From Agrobacterium fabrum str. C58 (GTDB lineage: Bacteria; Pseudomonadota; Alphaproteobacteria; Rhizobiales; Rhizobiaceae), in assembly GCF_000092025.1 (NCBI RefSeq), contig NC_003062.2, forward strand, positions 2,706,001-2,770,000: a stretch of DNA of 64,000 nucleotides, written 5' to 3'. The notes under the pieces were generated by a model. That model worked only from the letters and a program-made list of their open reading frames with translations, did no database searches and was not told the origin of the DNA. The translations under genes were made by a program, and so were the position numbers. Shown here piece by piece: positions 55,964-64,000 of this stretch (the first letter of the stretch is position 1; each line of letters opens with the position of its first letter).

Positions 55964-56638
55964 ATGAACGATCTGACCACCGGCGAAACGGCCAATGCAA
56001 GCACTACGCAAAATGGCGTGACGCGGCGTGGGGTGCTGACGGCATTTTCCATGGCTGCGGTGATCGCCGGCCTGTCGCCGCTTAACGCATTTGCCCAAGC
56101 AGCCGGCAATGGCGCAACCGCGCAGAAAATCGCCAATCACTTCTCTTCGGTCAAAACCATGATGGGCGAATTCGTGCAGTTCGGCCCGCGCGGGGAACAG
56201 ACCGGCGGCAAGTTCTACATTGAACGGCCCGGCAAGCTTCGCTTCAATTACGAAGACCCCTCGCCCATGCGCGTCATCTCCGATGGCAAGAATGTCGTCA
56301 TCGGCAACATGAAGCTGAAGACATGGGATCTCTATCCGCTGTCGAAGACCCCGCTCAGCCTGCTTCTCTCCGACAAGATCGATCTCGGCAACCAGAAGGT
56401 CCGGGATGTGAAGGAAGAATCCGACCTGACCACCATTGTCCTCGGCGACAAGAGCGTGTTCGGCGATTCGACCATTACCCTGATGTTCGATCCGAAAACT
56501 TTCGATCTGAGGCAATGGACGACGACCGACGCCCAGAACAAGGACACGACAGTCATGATCTTCAACGTCCAGACGGGCGTGAACCTCGATGAACGTGTCT
56601 TCAACATCAATTATGAGGAAGTGCGCAAGCGCGGCTGA
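55964..56638 (+). CDS. lolA: Outer-membrane lipoprotein carrier protein LolA family
   Basis: A 224-residue periplasmic chaperone that carries lipoproteins from LolCDE to the outer membrane. The start at 55964 is fixed by GAAGGAG seven bases upstream. The leader contains TRRGVLTAFSMAAVIAGLSP, with paired arginines like a Tat signal, cleaved near NAFAQ. The LolA core is MMGEFVQFGPRGEQTGGKFYIERPGKLRFNYE and MFDPKTFDLRQWTTTDAQ. The neighbour order ftsK-lolA is conserved in rhizobia. Confidence 0.9.
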   Translation: MNDLTTGETANASTTQNGVTRRGVLTAFSMAAVIAGLSPLNAFAQAAGNGATAQKIANHFSSVKTMMGEFVQFGPRGEQTGGKFYIERPGKLRFNYEDPSPMRVISDGKNVVIGNMKLKTWDLYPLSKTPLSLLLSDKIDLGNQKVRDVKEESDLTTIVLGDKSVFGDSTITLMFDPKTFDLRQWTTTDAQNKDTTVMIFNVQTGVNLDERVFNINYEEVRKRG

Positions 56639-56663
56639 CGCTGCTCGCCCATACAAGCTCTTT

Positions 56664-56691
56664 AAAAGGCGGCTCTCAGGTCGCCTTTTTT
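56664..56691 (+). terminator. Terminator of lolA
   Basis: Stem AAAAGGCG / CGCCTTTT, loop about ten bases, ending in TTTTTT. Confidence 0.85.
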
Positions 56692-56798
56692 ATTTTGCCG
56701 CTAAAATACATTCCCGTTTTCATCGCGATGTTATAAGCCTGCGCCCCGAAACCATACCTTGAGGCTCTACCTCGAGGCGATAGAAACGGAGCCCATGC

Positions 56799-57602
56799 AT
56801 GTCGTTTTCGATAACCACCTGGAACATCAACTCGGTCAGGCTCAGAATGCCAATCGTTGAGCAGTTTCTGGTGCGTTACAAACCCGACATTCTCTGCCTG
56901 CAGGAAACGAAATGCCCGAATGGCGAGTTTCCGATGAAACCGCTAAAAGCACTCGGTTACGAGCACGTCATCATCCATGGTCAAAAAGGCTATCATGGTG
57001 TGGCGATCGCTTCGAAAATCCCGCTGACCGAAGACCACCGGCAGGATTATTGCGGCATCGGCGATGCCAGGCATATTTCCGCGATTTTCCAGGTCGGATC
57101 GCGCCGCGTGCGGCTGCATAATTTCTACGTTCCGGCTGGCGGCGACGAGCCGGATCGGTCGATCAATCCGAAATTCGGCCACAAGCTCGATTTCATCGAG
57201 GAAATGAAGGCACTGCGCGCCGATGGCGTGCCCGGGACCTCCTCCATTCTCGTCGGCGATCTCAACATTGCACCGCTTGAAAATGACGTCTGGTCGCACA
57301 AGCAGCTTCTGAAGATCGTCAGCCACACGCCTGTCGAAACCGAAGGCATGCTGGATATCATGAAGAAGGGCAACTGGCTCGATCTGATGCGCCTGAACGT
57401 GCCGGAGACGGAAAAGATCTATACGTGGTGGAGCTACCGCGCCAAGGATTGGGAAGCCGCTAACCGCGGCCGCCGTCTCGACCATATCTGGTCCTCACAG
57501 GACCTCGGTTCCTCGCTTGAAAAAATCGAGATATTGCGTGAAGCCCGCGGCTGGAACCGGCCATCGGACCACGTCCCCGTCACGGCTCATTTCCGCTTCT
57601 GA
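56799..57602 (+). CDS. xthA: Exodeoxyribonuclease III (AP endonuclease)
   Basis: A 267-residue EEP-fold Mg-dependent nuclease of base excision repair that nicks abasic sites and degrades 3' ends. Motifs are WNINSVRLR, LQETKCP, the catalytic GDLNIAP, GRRLDHIW and SDHVPVTAHF. Rhizobia carry more than one copy, so the symbol may need a number. It is monocistronic. Confidence 0.93.
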   Translation: MSFSITTWNINSVRLRMPIVEQFLVRYKPDILCLQETKCPNGEFPMKPLKALGYEHVIIHGQKGYHGVAIASKIPLTEDHRQDYCGIGDARHISAIFQVGSRRVRLHNFYVPAGGDEPDRSINPKFGHKLDFIEEMKALRADGVPGTSSILVGDLNIAPLENDVWSHKQLLKIVSHTPVETEGMLDIMKKGNWLDLMRLNVPETEKIYTWWSYRAKDWEAANRGRRLDHIWSSQDLGSSLEKIEILREARGWNRPSDHVPVTAHFRF

Positions 57603-57617
57603 ACGCTAGAGCCGGCT

Positions 57618-58073
57618 TCAGACGAAGCGGTTCTGCAAACGGGCTGCACCCGCCGCCAGCGCCGCAATATTGTCGCGAATACGCGCCGACACGATATCGG
57701 CGACCTCAGGAAACTCCTCCACCAGCCGGTGAAAGAGGATGCGCGTTATCCGGATGACTTCGGAATCTTCCACTGCAACGGCAGTAAACTTTCTTTCACA
57801 AAGGGTGAAAAGCGCGAGCTCCGAAAGCAGCGCACCCTTGCCGGGCGTCGCCTGCAACAGGGGTTTGCCATCCCGCCCGGCGGTGAACAGTTCGAAATGC
57901 CCCGATGTCACGGCAAAGGCGCATTCAGCCGGCGAATGTTCCCGGAACAATATCTGCCCGGCCGATACACGGCGGCGTTCCGCACCGAAGGCGATAAGCC
58001 GCAACTGATCGTCGCTGAACCCCGCAAATAACGGCACTTGCCCCAGCAGAATAATATCGTCCGTCAAGGCCAT
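57618..58073 (-). CDS. Stand-alone cyclic-nucleotide-binding domain protein
   Basis: A 151-residue protein that is a single cNMP-binding beta-roll (VPLFAGFSDDQLRLIAFGAERRR, GQILFREHSPAECAFAV, GKGALLSELALF) plus a short helical tail, with no DNA-binding domain as in CRP. The ATG is at 58073; a GTG three codons upstream is possible. Ligand-binding arginine is not obvious, so it may not bind cAMP. Role unknown. Confidence 0.85.
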   Translation of the reverse strand: MALTDDIILLGQVPLFAGFSDDQLRLIAFGAERRRVSAGQILFREHSPAECAFAVTSGHFELFTAGRDGKPLLQATPGKGALLSELALFTLCERKFTAVAVEDSEVIRITRILFHRLVEEFPEVADIVSARIRDNIAALAAGAARLQNRFV

Positions 58074-58212
58074 GTCGATCACTACTCCGGAAAGCCGCCT
58101 GCATCACTATAGCGGTTTTCCAATATCGGTCGTCAAAATACAAGACGTTGAAACGCCGCGCATCCTTTCAGGAGGCGCGGCGTGAGCTTTGCGGCTATGA
58201 ACGAGCCCGGTC

Positions 58213-58896
58213 TCAAGGAACGATCTTGTAACCACCGTTCTCGGTCACCAGGATTTCGGCGTTGGAAGGATCCCGTTCGATCTTCTGGCGCAAACGATAG
58301 ACATGCGTTTCGAGCGTATGCGTGGTGACGCCGGAATTGTAACCCCAGACCTCTTCCAGCAGAACATCGCGCGTTACCACCGTGCTGCCGGCGCGATAGA
58401 GATAACGGATGATCGCCGCTTCCTTTTCCGTGAGACGGATTTTCTTGCCGTCTTCGGTCGTCAGCAGCTTCTGGCTGGGCTTGAACTGATAAGGACCGAC
58501 GGTGAAAACCGCGTCCTCACTCTGTTCATACTGGCGCAGTTGCGCCCGGATGCGCGCCAGAAGCACGGCGAAGCGGAACGGCTTCGTCACGTAGTCGTTT
58601 GCGCCTGCTTCCAGCCCCAGAATCGTATCGGAATCGGTGTCGTGCCCGGTGAGCATGATTATCGGTGCCTTGAAGCCACCCTTGCGCAACAGCTTCACCG
58701 CTTCGCGGCCATCCATATCAGGAAGGCCTACATCCATGATCAGAAGATCGACCTGGGCGGTTTTGGCAGTCTGCATCGCCTGCGCGGCGTTTGCGCCGCT
58801 CAACAGCGAGAATTCCTCATAGGGAGATAATTGCTCGGTCAGCGTCTCCCGAAGATCGTCGTCATCGTCCACCAGAAGGATAGTGCGAGCCGTCAT
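58213..58896 (-). CDS. OmpR/PhoB-type response regulator, CenR-like
   Basis: A 227-residue response regulator. The receiver has the acidic pocket DDDDD at residues 10-14, phospho-acceptor Asp55 (IMDVGLPDMDG), LTGHD and switch lysine in VTKPF. The C-terminal winged helix has LTEKEAAIIRYLYRAG and THTLETHVYRLRQKIE. The start MTARTILLVDDDDDLRETLTEQL resembles what I remember of alphaproteobacterial CenR, the essential cell-envelope regulator, and the YkuD gene beside it fits. The kinase partner is not in this window. Confidence 0.9.
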   Translation of the reverse strand: MTARTILLVDDDDDLRETLTEQLSPYEEFSLLSGANAAQAMQTAKTAQVDLLIMDVGLPDMDGREAVKLLRKGGFKAPIIMLTGHDTDSDTILGLEAGANDYVTKPFRFAVLLARIRAQLRQYEQSEDAVFTVGPYQFKPSQKLLTTEDGKKIRLTEKEAAIIRYLYRAGSTVVTRDVLLEEVWGYNSGVTTHTLETHVYRLRQKIERDPSNAEILVTENGGYKIVP

Positions 58897-59034
58897 TCGG
58901 ATTCTCAGCCTTTCTTACTTTAATCGTCAGCCAATTCAGCGATTTGCCGGTAAAAGGTCAACCCATTGCCATCACATGATGAAGTGCTATGACTTCACGT
59001 TAAATAACCTGCAAAGCAAAATCTCGTGAAAAAC

Positions 59035-59583
59035 ATGAGCAAACGCCCCACGGAACAACGTAAACGCGTGTCGACGCTCATGGTTCGGCCGGCTCCCATG
59101 AAAATCAGCCGGGCGATCGTCCAACTTGGGCATCTCACCTTTCCCGCCGCCATCGGGCGTAATGGCCGCACCGTGCTGAAACGCGAGGGAGACGGGAAAT
59201 CACCGATTTCCGTCACCCGCCTGCTGCACGGATTTTATCGTGGCGATCGCATGTCCGCCACTGCAACGGCATTGCCGATGCAACGGACGTCAAAGTCCAT
59301 GCTGTGGTGCGACGAGCCCCGCAATCCCAATTACAACAGGCTGGTCAAGGCACCCTTCACGCCAAGCCATGAAGAAATGATGCGCAAGGACAGCCTCTAT
59401 GACATCTGTCTCGTGCTGGACTGGAACGTAACCTCGAGAAGCCGCAACCGCGGCTCGGCGATCTTCATGCATCTGATCCGGCCGGGATACGAGCCGACCG
59501 CGGGCTGCGTTGCCCTCCACCCCCGCGACATCAGGCGCATCCTGCCCCATATGCGCAAGGGAACGAAAATCCGTATCCTGTGA
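59035..59583 (+). CDS. L,D-transpeptidase, YkuD domain
   Basis: A 182-residue YkuD-domain protein. The catalytic signature is HLIRPGYEPTAGCVALH, with the nucleophile Cys158 and the paired histidine before it. These enzymes make 3-3 peptidoglycan cross-links or anchor lipoproteins to the wall, which is prominent in rhizobial polar growth. The N-terminus has no clear signal peptide, which is unusual for a periplasmic enzyme. GTG nine bases upstream is an alternative start. It is divergent from the CenR-like regulator. Confidence 0.82.
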   Translation: MSKRPTEQRKRVSTLMVRPAPMKISRAIVQLGHLTFPAAIGRNGRTVLKREGDGKSPISVTRLLHGFYRGDRMSATATALPMQRTSKSMLWCDEPRNPNYNRLVKAPFTPSHEEMMRKDSLYDICLVLDWNVTSRSRNRGSAIFMHLIRPGYEPTAGCVALHPRDIRRILPHMRKGTKIRIL

Positions 59584-59608
59584 TGTGCATGCAGCGAGGC
59601 AAGCAACA

Positions 59609-59637
59609 AAAAACCCGCCATCAAGGCGGGTTTTTTT
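59609..59637. terminator. Bidirectional terminator between ykuD-type gene and carD
   Basis: Stem AAAAACCCGCC / GGCGGGTTTTT with a short ATCAA loop between convergent genes. Confidence 0.9.
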
Positions 59638-59655
59638 AGAAGGAAAAGGCCGTGA

Positions 59656-60225
59656 TTAAGCGGCTTCGTCCTGAGAATCATCCTCTTCAACGGTCTTGCC
59701 ACGCTTGGGGCCCTTGGCAAGGTTGACTTCCACCAGGCGGACAGCCTCGGTTTCGGACATCTTGTTGACGGCGGCGATTTCGCGCGCCATGCGGTCGAGA
59801 GCAGCTTCGTAAAGCTGACGCTCGGAATAGGACTGCTCCGGCTGGTTTTCAGCACGGTAGAGATCGCGTACGACTTCCGCAATCGCAATGAGATCGCCGG
59901 AATTGATCTTCGCATCATATTCCTGCGCGCGGCGCGACCACATGGTCCGCTTCACACGCGCCTTGCCCTGCACCACTTTCAGCGCCCGCTCGACAAAATC
60001 GCCTTCGGAAAGCTTGCGCATGCCGATGCTGACGGCTTTGGCGACGGGAACCTTAAGACGCATCTTGTCTTTTTCGAAATCGATGACAAAAAGCTCAAGC
60101 TTCATGCCGGCGACTTCTTGTTCCTCGATGGCAGAAATGGTACCGACACCATGAGCGGGATACACAATCGCTTCACCGGTTTTAAAGCCGTGATGTGCTG
60201 GAGATTTCTTCTGCTGGGTCGTCAT
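59656..60225 (-). CDS. carD: CarD-family transcription regulator
   Basis: A 189-residue RNA polymerase-binding protein. The N-terminal CarD/CdnL/TRCF Tudor-like domain has FKTGEAIVYPAHGVGTI and the RNAP beta-subunit contact surface, followed by FVIDFEKDKMRLKVPV, and the C-terminal helical bundle has MWSRRAQEYDAKINSGD and YSERQLYEAALDRM. It stabilises the open complex at rRNA and other housekeeping promoters. The C-terminus ends in a short acidic tail (EEDDSQDEAA). Confidence 0.93.
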   Translation of the reverse strand: MTTQQKKSPAHHGFKTGEAIVYPAHGVGTISAIEEQEVAGMKLELFVIDFEKDKMRLKVPVAKAVSIGMRKLSEGDFVERALKVVQGKARVKRTMWSRRAQEYDAKINSGDLIAIAEVVRDLYRAENQPEQSYSERQLYEAALDRMAREIAAVNKMSETEAVRLVEVNLAKGPKRGKTVEEDDSQDEAA

Positions 60226-60766
60226 TCGTTCTAAAAACTCCCTGTTACATACCCGGGGATGCCGGGGTTGGGTCGGTCAGGCCCTGATGAGACGGGGGAA
60301 CCGTCAGGTGACTCCGCACTGGTCCAGCCGTGCACGCAAAAAAACACCTACCCGTCTTACGGGGTTCGATAACGTAAACGCTCGATATGTCACGGAAACC
60401 GCGTGCAAAAGAGGTGTTGCTTTCGTGGTGTTTTTGGGCACACAAATGCCACGCTGTGGATCAGTATCGTTGGTGTACCACAAAAATAGGTGCAAATCAA
60501 TAATTTGCTTCGACCGTGGCCGCAACATCACATGGCAGCTCTAGAACCGCCTAAAATTTAGCCGCTAAAATACTGTAAAATGCTTCGCGACAGACCCTCA
60601 TGGCAAAAGAAGCAAAAAAATTTCACTTACCGACTGAAGAAACACGAAAGCCTCTTAAACTCTTCGTAATTCCACGCCAATATCCGATTCGACTGAAAAG
60701 GCAAAATCCGTAAATTGGCGGTGCTTTTTTATATTAAAGTGTGATTTTTGGAGGAATCCACGTCAA
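60226..60766. other. Long divergent intergenic region between carD and gdh
   Basis: These 541 bases carry the promoters of carD and the glutamate dehydrogenase gene. I see no convincing gene. Two AT-rich stretches occur near 60480-60560 and 60700-60750. AAAAACACC near 60340 and GGTGTTTTT at 60427-60435 are inverted nine-base copies about 80 bases apart. Confidence 0.5.
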
Positions 60767-63700
60767 ATGGGCTACAGAAACAATCCAAAACGCGAAAAAC
60801 AGATCGAAAAAGCGCGCCAGCAGGCAATTGCCGAAAATGTCCAATTTCTTGATCCAGGTATTCTTTATGGAAGGGCAAGTGCCGACGATATAGAATATTA
60901 TTCCGCGGAGATGTTGGCAGCGAGTGCGGCTCACAGTTTCGAGGCGCTTTCGCACTGGACCGGGGATGCGCCCCACATTAGCATCACCACGGTGGAAGGC
61001 GTTTCGCCGCGGGATATTCCGGTCACGGTTCTGACGATTATCGGCCGCAACATGCCCTTCCTTTACGATTCCGTGATGGGCGAAGTCACCAGCAGCTATC
61101 GCGGCCTTTACCTCGCCGTGCACCCCATCCTCGTTCGCGATGACGAAGCGCAGGGTTACCGCCTCGCCGAGCCCGAGGACGATCCCGCTGAGAATATCAG
61201 CCTTATCCAGCTGCATATCGCGCCGCTGACGCCGCAGGCCGCCTCGGCGCTGGAAGAGCGGCTGCGCTTTGTGCTGACGCAGGTGCAATCCGCCTATCGC
61301 GACTGGCGCCCAATGCTGACGAAGCTCGATGAAGCGCTGGACGAATTGTCGAAGCGTGGCTCGTCGCGGCGCAAGACAGAACGTACCGAAGCCGTCGAAT
61401 TCCTCAACTGGCTCCGCAACGACAATTTCACCTTCCTCGGCATGCGCGACTACACCTATTCCGGCAAGGGAAAGAACGCGAAGATCGAACGCGGTGATGG
61501 CGTCGGTCTCGGCAGCCTCAGCGACCCGGATGTGCGCGTTCTGCGTCTCGGCAAGAATGCGGTGACGACAACCCCTGAAATTCTCGCCTTCCTCGACGGT
61601 CCGGATTTCCTCATCGTCACCAAGGCCAATGTGAAGTCAATCGTGCACCGCCGCGCCTATATGGATTACATCGGTATCAAGCGCTTTGACGAGGACGGCA
61701 ATGTCATCGGCGAATTGCGCATCGTCGGCCTTTTCACCGCCACTGCCTATACGCGCTCGGTCAAGCAGATACCGCTGCTGCGCGCCAAGGTCGCCGACGT
61801 CGAGCGCCATTTTGGCTTCGACCCCAACAGCCATTCCGGCCGTATCCTGCAAAACACGCTGGAAGCCTATCCGCGTGACGATCTCTTCCAGATCGAGACC
61901 GACCTTCTGATCCGCTTCATCGAGCAGATCATGGAACTGAGCGACCGTCCGCGCGTGCGGGTGCTCGCACGTATCGACCGTTTCGACCGCTTCGTCTCCG
62001 CCATCATCTTCGTGCCGCGTGAGGAATATAATTCTTACGTGCGCGAGAAGATCGGCGATTATCTGAGCCGGGTTTATGACGGGCATATCTCTGCCTATTA
62101 TCCCGCCTTCCCCGAAGGCGCAGTCGCCCGCGTCCACTTCATCGTCGGCCGCACGGAAGGCAAGACGCCGCGCATCGCCCAGGACAAGCTGGAAGATGCC
62201 GTCAGTGATATTGCGGCACGCTGGATAGACCATTTCGTCGCCCTTTCCGAACCGGGCGCGCCGGTACTGGACGTCGATCAGGCCTATCAGGAAGCCTTCA
62301 CGCCCGAAGAAGCGATCGGCGACATGCCGGACATTCTGGCGGCCGCCAATGGCGAGCCGGTCCGCATTGAATTCTACCAGCAGGAAGGCCAGTCGGACGA
62401 CACGCTGTCACTGAAGATTTTCCACCGTGACGGCCACCTGCCGCTTTCACGCCGCGTACCTCTGCTCGAGAATCTCGGCTTCAACGTCATCAGCGAACGC
62501 ACATTCGATATCGGTGTCGTTTCCGAAGGCGAAAAGCGCGACATCGTGCTGCATGACATGGAACTGTCAGTCGCTGCCGGCACGACGCTCGATCTCCCGC
62601 ACTACGGACCGAAACTCGAGGAAGCCTTCCTTGCCGCCTTCTCCGGCAAGGTGGACAATGACAACTTCAACCGCCTGATCCTTGCCTGCGGCCTGAACGT
62701 GCGCGAAGTCTCCGTGCTGCGTGCCTATGCCCGTTATCTGCGCCAGACCGGCATCGTTTATTCGCAGGAGCATATTTCCGAAACGCTCTATAAATATCCT
62801 GACATTTCCCGGAATATTTTCGCGCTATTCAAGGCTGGCTTCGATCCGTCTATCGAAGAAAAGAAGCGGGTGAAGAAACTCGCAGAGATTCACAAGGCGA
62901 TTGAAGCGGCCCTGAGCGGCGTCCCCAATCTCGATGAGGACCGCACGCTGCGGCGCTACGTCAACGCCATCGATGCGACGCTGCGCACCAACTACTTCCA
63001 GAAGAATGCCGACGGCACCCCGCGTGACCTCCTGGCATTCAAGTTCGATCCGAAACACCTGGATGGCCTGCCCGATCCCCGCCCCTTCCGCGAAATCTTC
63101 GTTTACGGCACCGAGGTCGAAGGCGTGCATCTGCGCTTCGGCAAGGTGGCGCGCGGCGGTCTGCGCTGGTCGGATCGTGGCCAGGACTACCGCACCGAAG
63201 TTCTCGGCCTCGTCAAGGCTCAGCAGGTGAAGAACGCGGTCATCGTGCCTGTCGGTGCCAAGGGCGGCTTCTTCCCGAAGAACCTGCCCGCCGGCGGCTC
63301 CCGCGACGAGGTCTTTAATGCCGGTCGCGAGGCCTACAAGACCTACATCCGCACCCTGCTCTCGATCACCGACAATATCGTTGACGACGCCATCGTGCCG
63401 CCGGCCGATACACTGAGGCTGGATGGCGACGACCCCTATTTCGTCGTTGCCGCCGACAAGGGAACGGCCACCTTCTCCGATACGGCGAACGGTCTTGCCC
63501 ATGAAGCCGGTTTCTGGCTGGACGATGCCTTCGCATCGGGTGGTTCCGCCGGTTATGACCACAAGAAGATGGGCATCACCGCCCGTGGCGCATGGGAAAC
63601 GGTAAAGCGCCATTTCCGTGAAATGGATACCGATATCCAGACCACGCCATTCACCGTGGCCGGTGTGGGCGACATGTCCGGCGACGTTTTCGGCAATGGC

Positions 63701-64000
63701 ATGCTGCTGTCGGAAAAGATCAGGCTGATCGCGGCCTTTGATCACCGCGATATCTTCATCGATCCAGACCCGGATACCGACAAATCCTTTGCCGAACGCA
63801 AGCGGCTTTTCGAACTGCCGCGTTCCAGCTGGCAGGATTATGATCGCTCGACCCTCTCGGCCGGCGCGATGATCATCTCGCGTTCCGAAAAATCGGTAAC
63901 GTTGACGCCGGAAGCCGTGGCCGCCATCGGCCTCGACAAGTCTGTCGCCACACCCTTCGAGATCATGACCGCCATTCTGAAGGCGCCGACCGATCTCCTC
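60767..64000 (+). CDS. gdh: NAD-dependent glutamate dehydrogenase, large (GDH-180 type), 3' truncated by window edge
   Basis: The frame starts at ATG 60767, 11 bases after GGAGG, and stays open for all 1078 codons to the window end. It is the N-terminal two-thirds of the roughly 1,600-residue bacterial NAD-glutamate dehydrogenase, which deaminates glutamate to 2-oxoglutarate. Regulatory ACT-like segments fill the first ~600 residues, and the catalytic part begins with RGGLRWSDRGQDYRTEVLGLVKAQ, the lysine site VPVGAKGGFFPKNLP, then GVGDMSGDVFGNGMLLS. It is divergent from carD. Family certain; the C-terminus is not visible here. Confidence 0.95.
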   Translation, partial: MGYRNNPKREKQIEKARQQAIAENVQFLDPGILYGRASADDIEYYSAEMLAASAAHSFEALSHWTGDAPHISITTVEGVSPRDIPVTVLTIIGRNMPFLYDSVMGEVTSSYRGLYLAVHPILVRDDEAQGYRLAEPEDDPAENISLIQLHIAPLTPQAASALEERLRFVLTQVQSAYRDWRPMLTKLDEALDELSKRGSSRRKTERTEAVEFLNWLRNDNFTFLGMRDYTYSGKGKNAKIERGDGVGLGSLSDPDVRVLRLGKNAVTTTPEILAFLDGPDFLIVTKANVKSIVHRRAYMDYIGIKRFDEDGNVIGELRIVGLFTATAYTRSVKQIPLLRAKVADVERHFGFDPNSHSGRILQNTLEAYPRDDLFQIETDLLIRFIEQIMELSDRPRVRVLARIDRFDRFVSAIIFVPREEYNSYVREKIGDYLSRVYDGHISAYYPAFPEGAVARVHFIVGRTEGKTPRIAQDKLEDAVSDIAARWIDHFVALSEPGAPVLDVDQAYQEAFTPEEAIGDMPDILAAANGEPVRIEFYQQEGQSDDTLSLKIFHRDGHLPLSRRVPLLENLGFNVISERTFDIGVVSEGEKRDIVLHDMELSVAAGTTLDLPHYGPKLEEAFLAAFSGKVDNDNFNRLILACGLNVREVSVLRAYARYLRQTGIVYSQEHISETLYKYPDISRNIFALFKAGFDPSIEEKKRVKKLAEIHKAIEAALSGVPNLDEDRTLRRYVNAIDATLRTNYFQKNADGTPRDLLAFKFDPKHLDGLPDPRPFREIFVYGTEVEGVHLRFGKVARGGLRWSDRGQDYRTEVLGLVKAQQVKNAVIVPVGAKGGFFPKNLPAGGSRDEVFNAGREAYKTYIRTLLSITDNIVDDAIVPPADTLRLDGDDPYFVVAADKGTATFSDTANGLAHEAGFWLDDAFASGGSAGYDHKKMGITARGAWETVKRHFREMDTDIQTTPFTVAGVGDMSGDVFGNGMLLSEKIRLIAAFDHRDIFIDPDPDTDKSFAERKRLFELPRSSWQDYDRSTLSAGAMIISRSEKSVTLTPEAVAAIGLDKSVATPFEIMTAILKAPTDLL

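Noticed and set aside
62825..63745. 306-codon minus frame over the glutamate dehydrogenase
   Set aside because: The plus-strand frame is open to the window end and carries the GDH catalytic motifs.

Overview
The window is chromosomal DNA from an Agrobacterium-group rhizobium. The best markers are a 588-residue ChvA and a 2831-residue ChvB, the cyclic beta-1,2-glucan exporter and synthase needed for attachment and virulence in Agrobacterium. The ChvA protein matches what I recall of the published A. tumefaciens sequence. GC-rich codon use, a GDH-180 type glutamate dehydrogenase, CarD, TrcR (DUF1013) and a SUV3-like helicase also point to Rhizobiales. I see no insertion sequences, phage genes, rRNA, tRNA or CRISPR; almost everything is ordinary single-copy chromosomal sequence.

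Layout. 1-3.5 kb: 3' truncated mtgA, farnesyl diphosphate synthase ispA, an OmpA-domain lipoprotein, and ispG. Two of these genes are isoprenoid genes. 3.6-5.6 kb: a DeoR regulator and an MFS transporter in one operon. 5.7-9.2 kb: pyruvate carboxylase. 9.3-10 kb: a LuxR-type regulator divergent from chvA. 10.4-21.3 kb: chvA and chvB converge, with a small membrane protein gene between them. 21.7-25.6 kb: an M20 amidohydrolase, a 47-residue membrane protein, an FAD oxidoreductase and a PLP-dependent threonine/serine dehydratase.

25.7-36.2 kb is the main accessory region, an acid-sugar catabolic locus. A leftward operon encodes a DenD-like dehydrogenase, a beta-hydroxyacid dehydrogenase and a xylonate-type IlvD/Edd dehydratase. 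Rightward genes encode a D-2-hydroxyacid dehydrogenase, a GntR/FadR regulator, a XylX-like FAH-family dehydratase and a three-part TRAP transporter. I read this as uptake of a pentonate-like acid by the TRAP system, dehydration by XylD, a second dehydration by XylX to a semialdehyde that feeds 2-oxoglutarate, and side dehydrogenases handling related acids. A 21-bp palindrome in the divergent promoter and related sites before xylX are probably the GntR operators.

36.3-64 kb is core metabolism and cell biology: acsA, trcR, a YggS-type PLP protein, leuS-lptE-holA, ferredoxin fdxA, an S4 RNA-binding protein and SUV3-like helicase, an FAD monooxygenase, tesB, glnK-amtB behind a sigma-54 promoter, ftsK-lolA, exonuclease III, a cNMP-binding protein, a CenR-like response regulator, a YkuD L,D-transpeptidase, carD, and the first 1078 codons of an NAD-glutamate dehydrogenase that runs off the right edge. 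Rho-independent hairpins mark most transcription unit ends.
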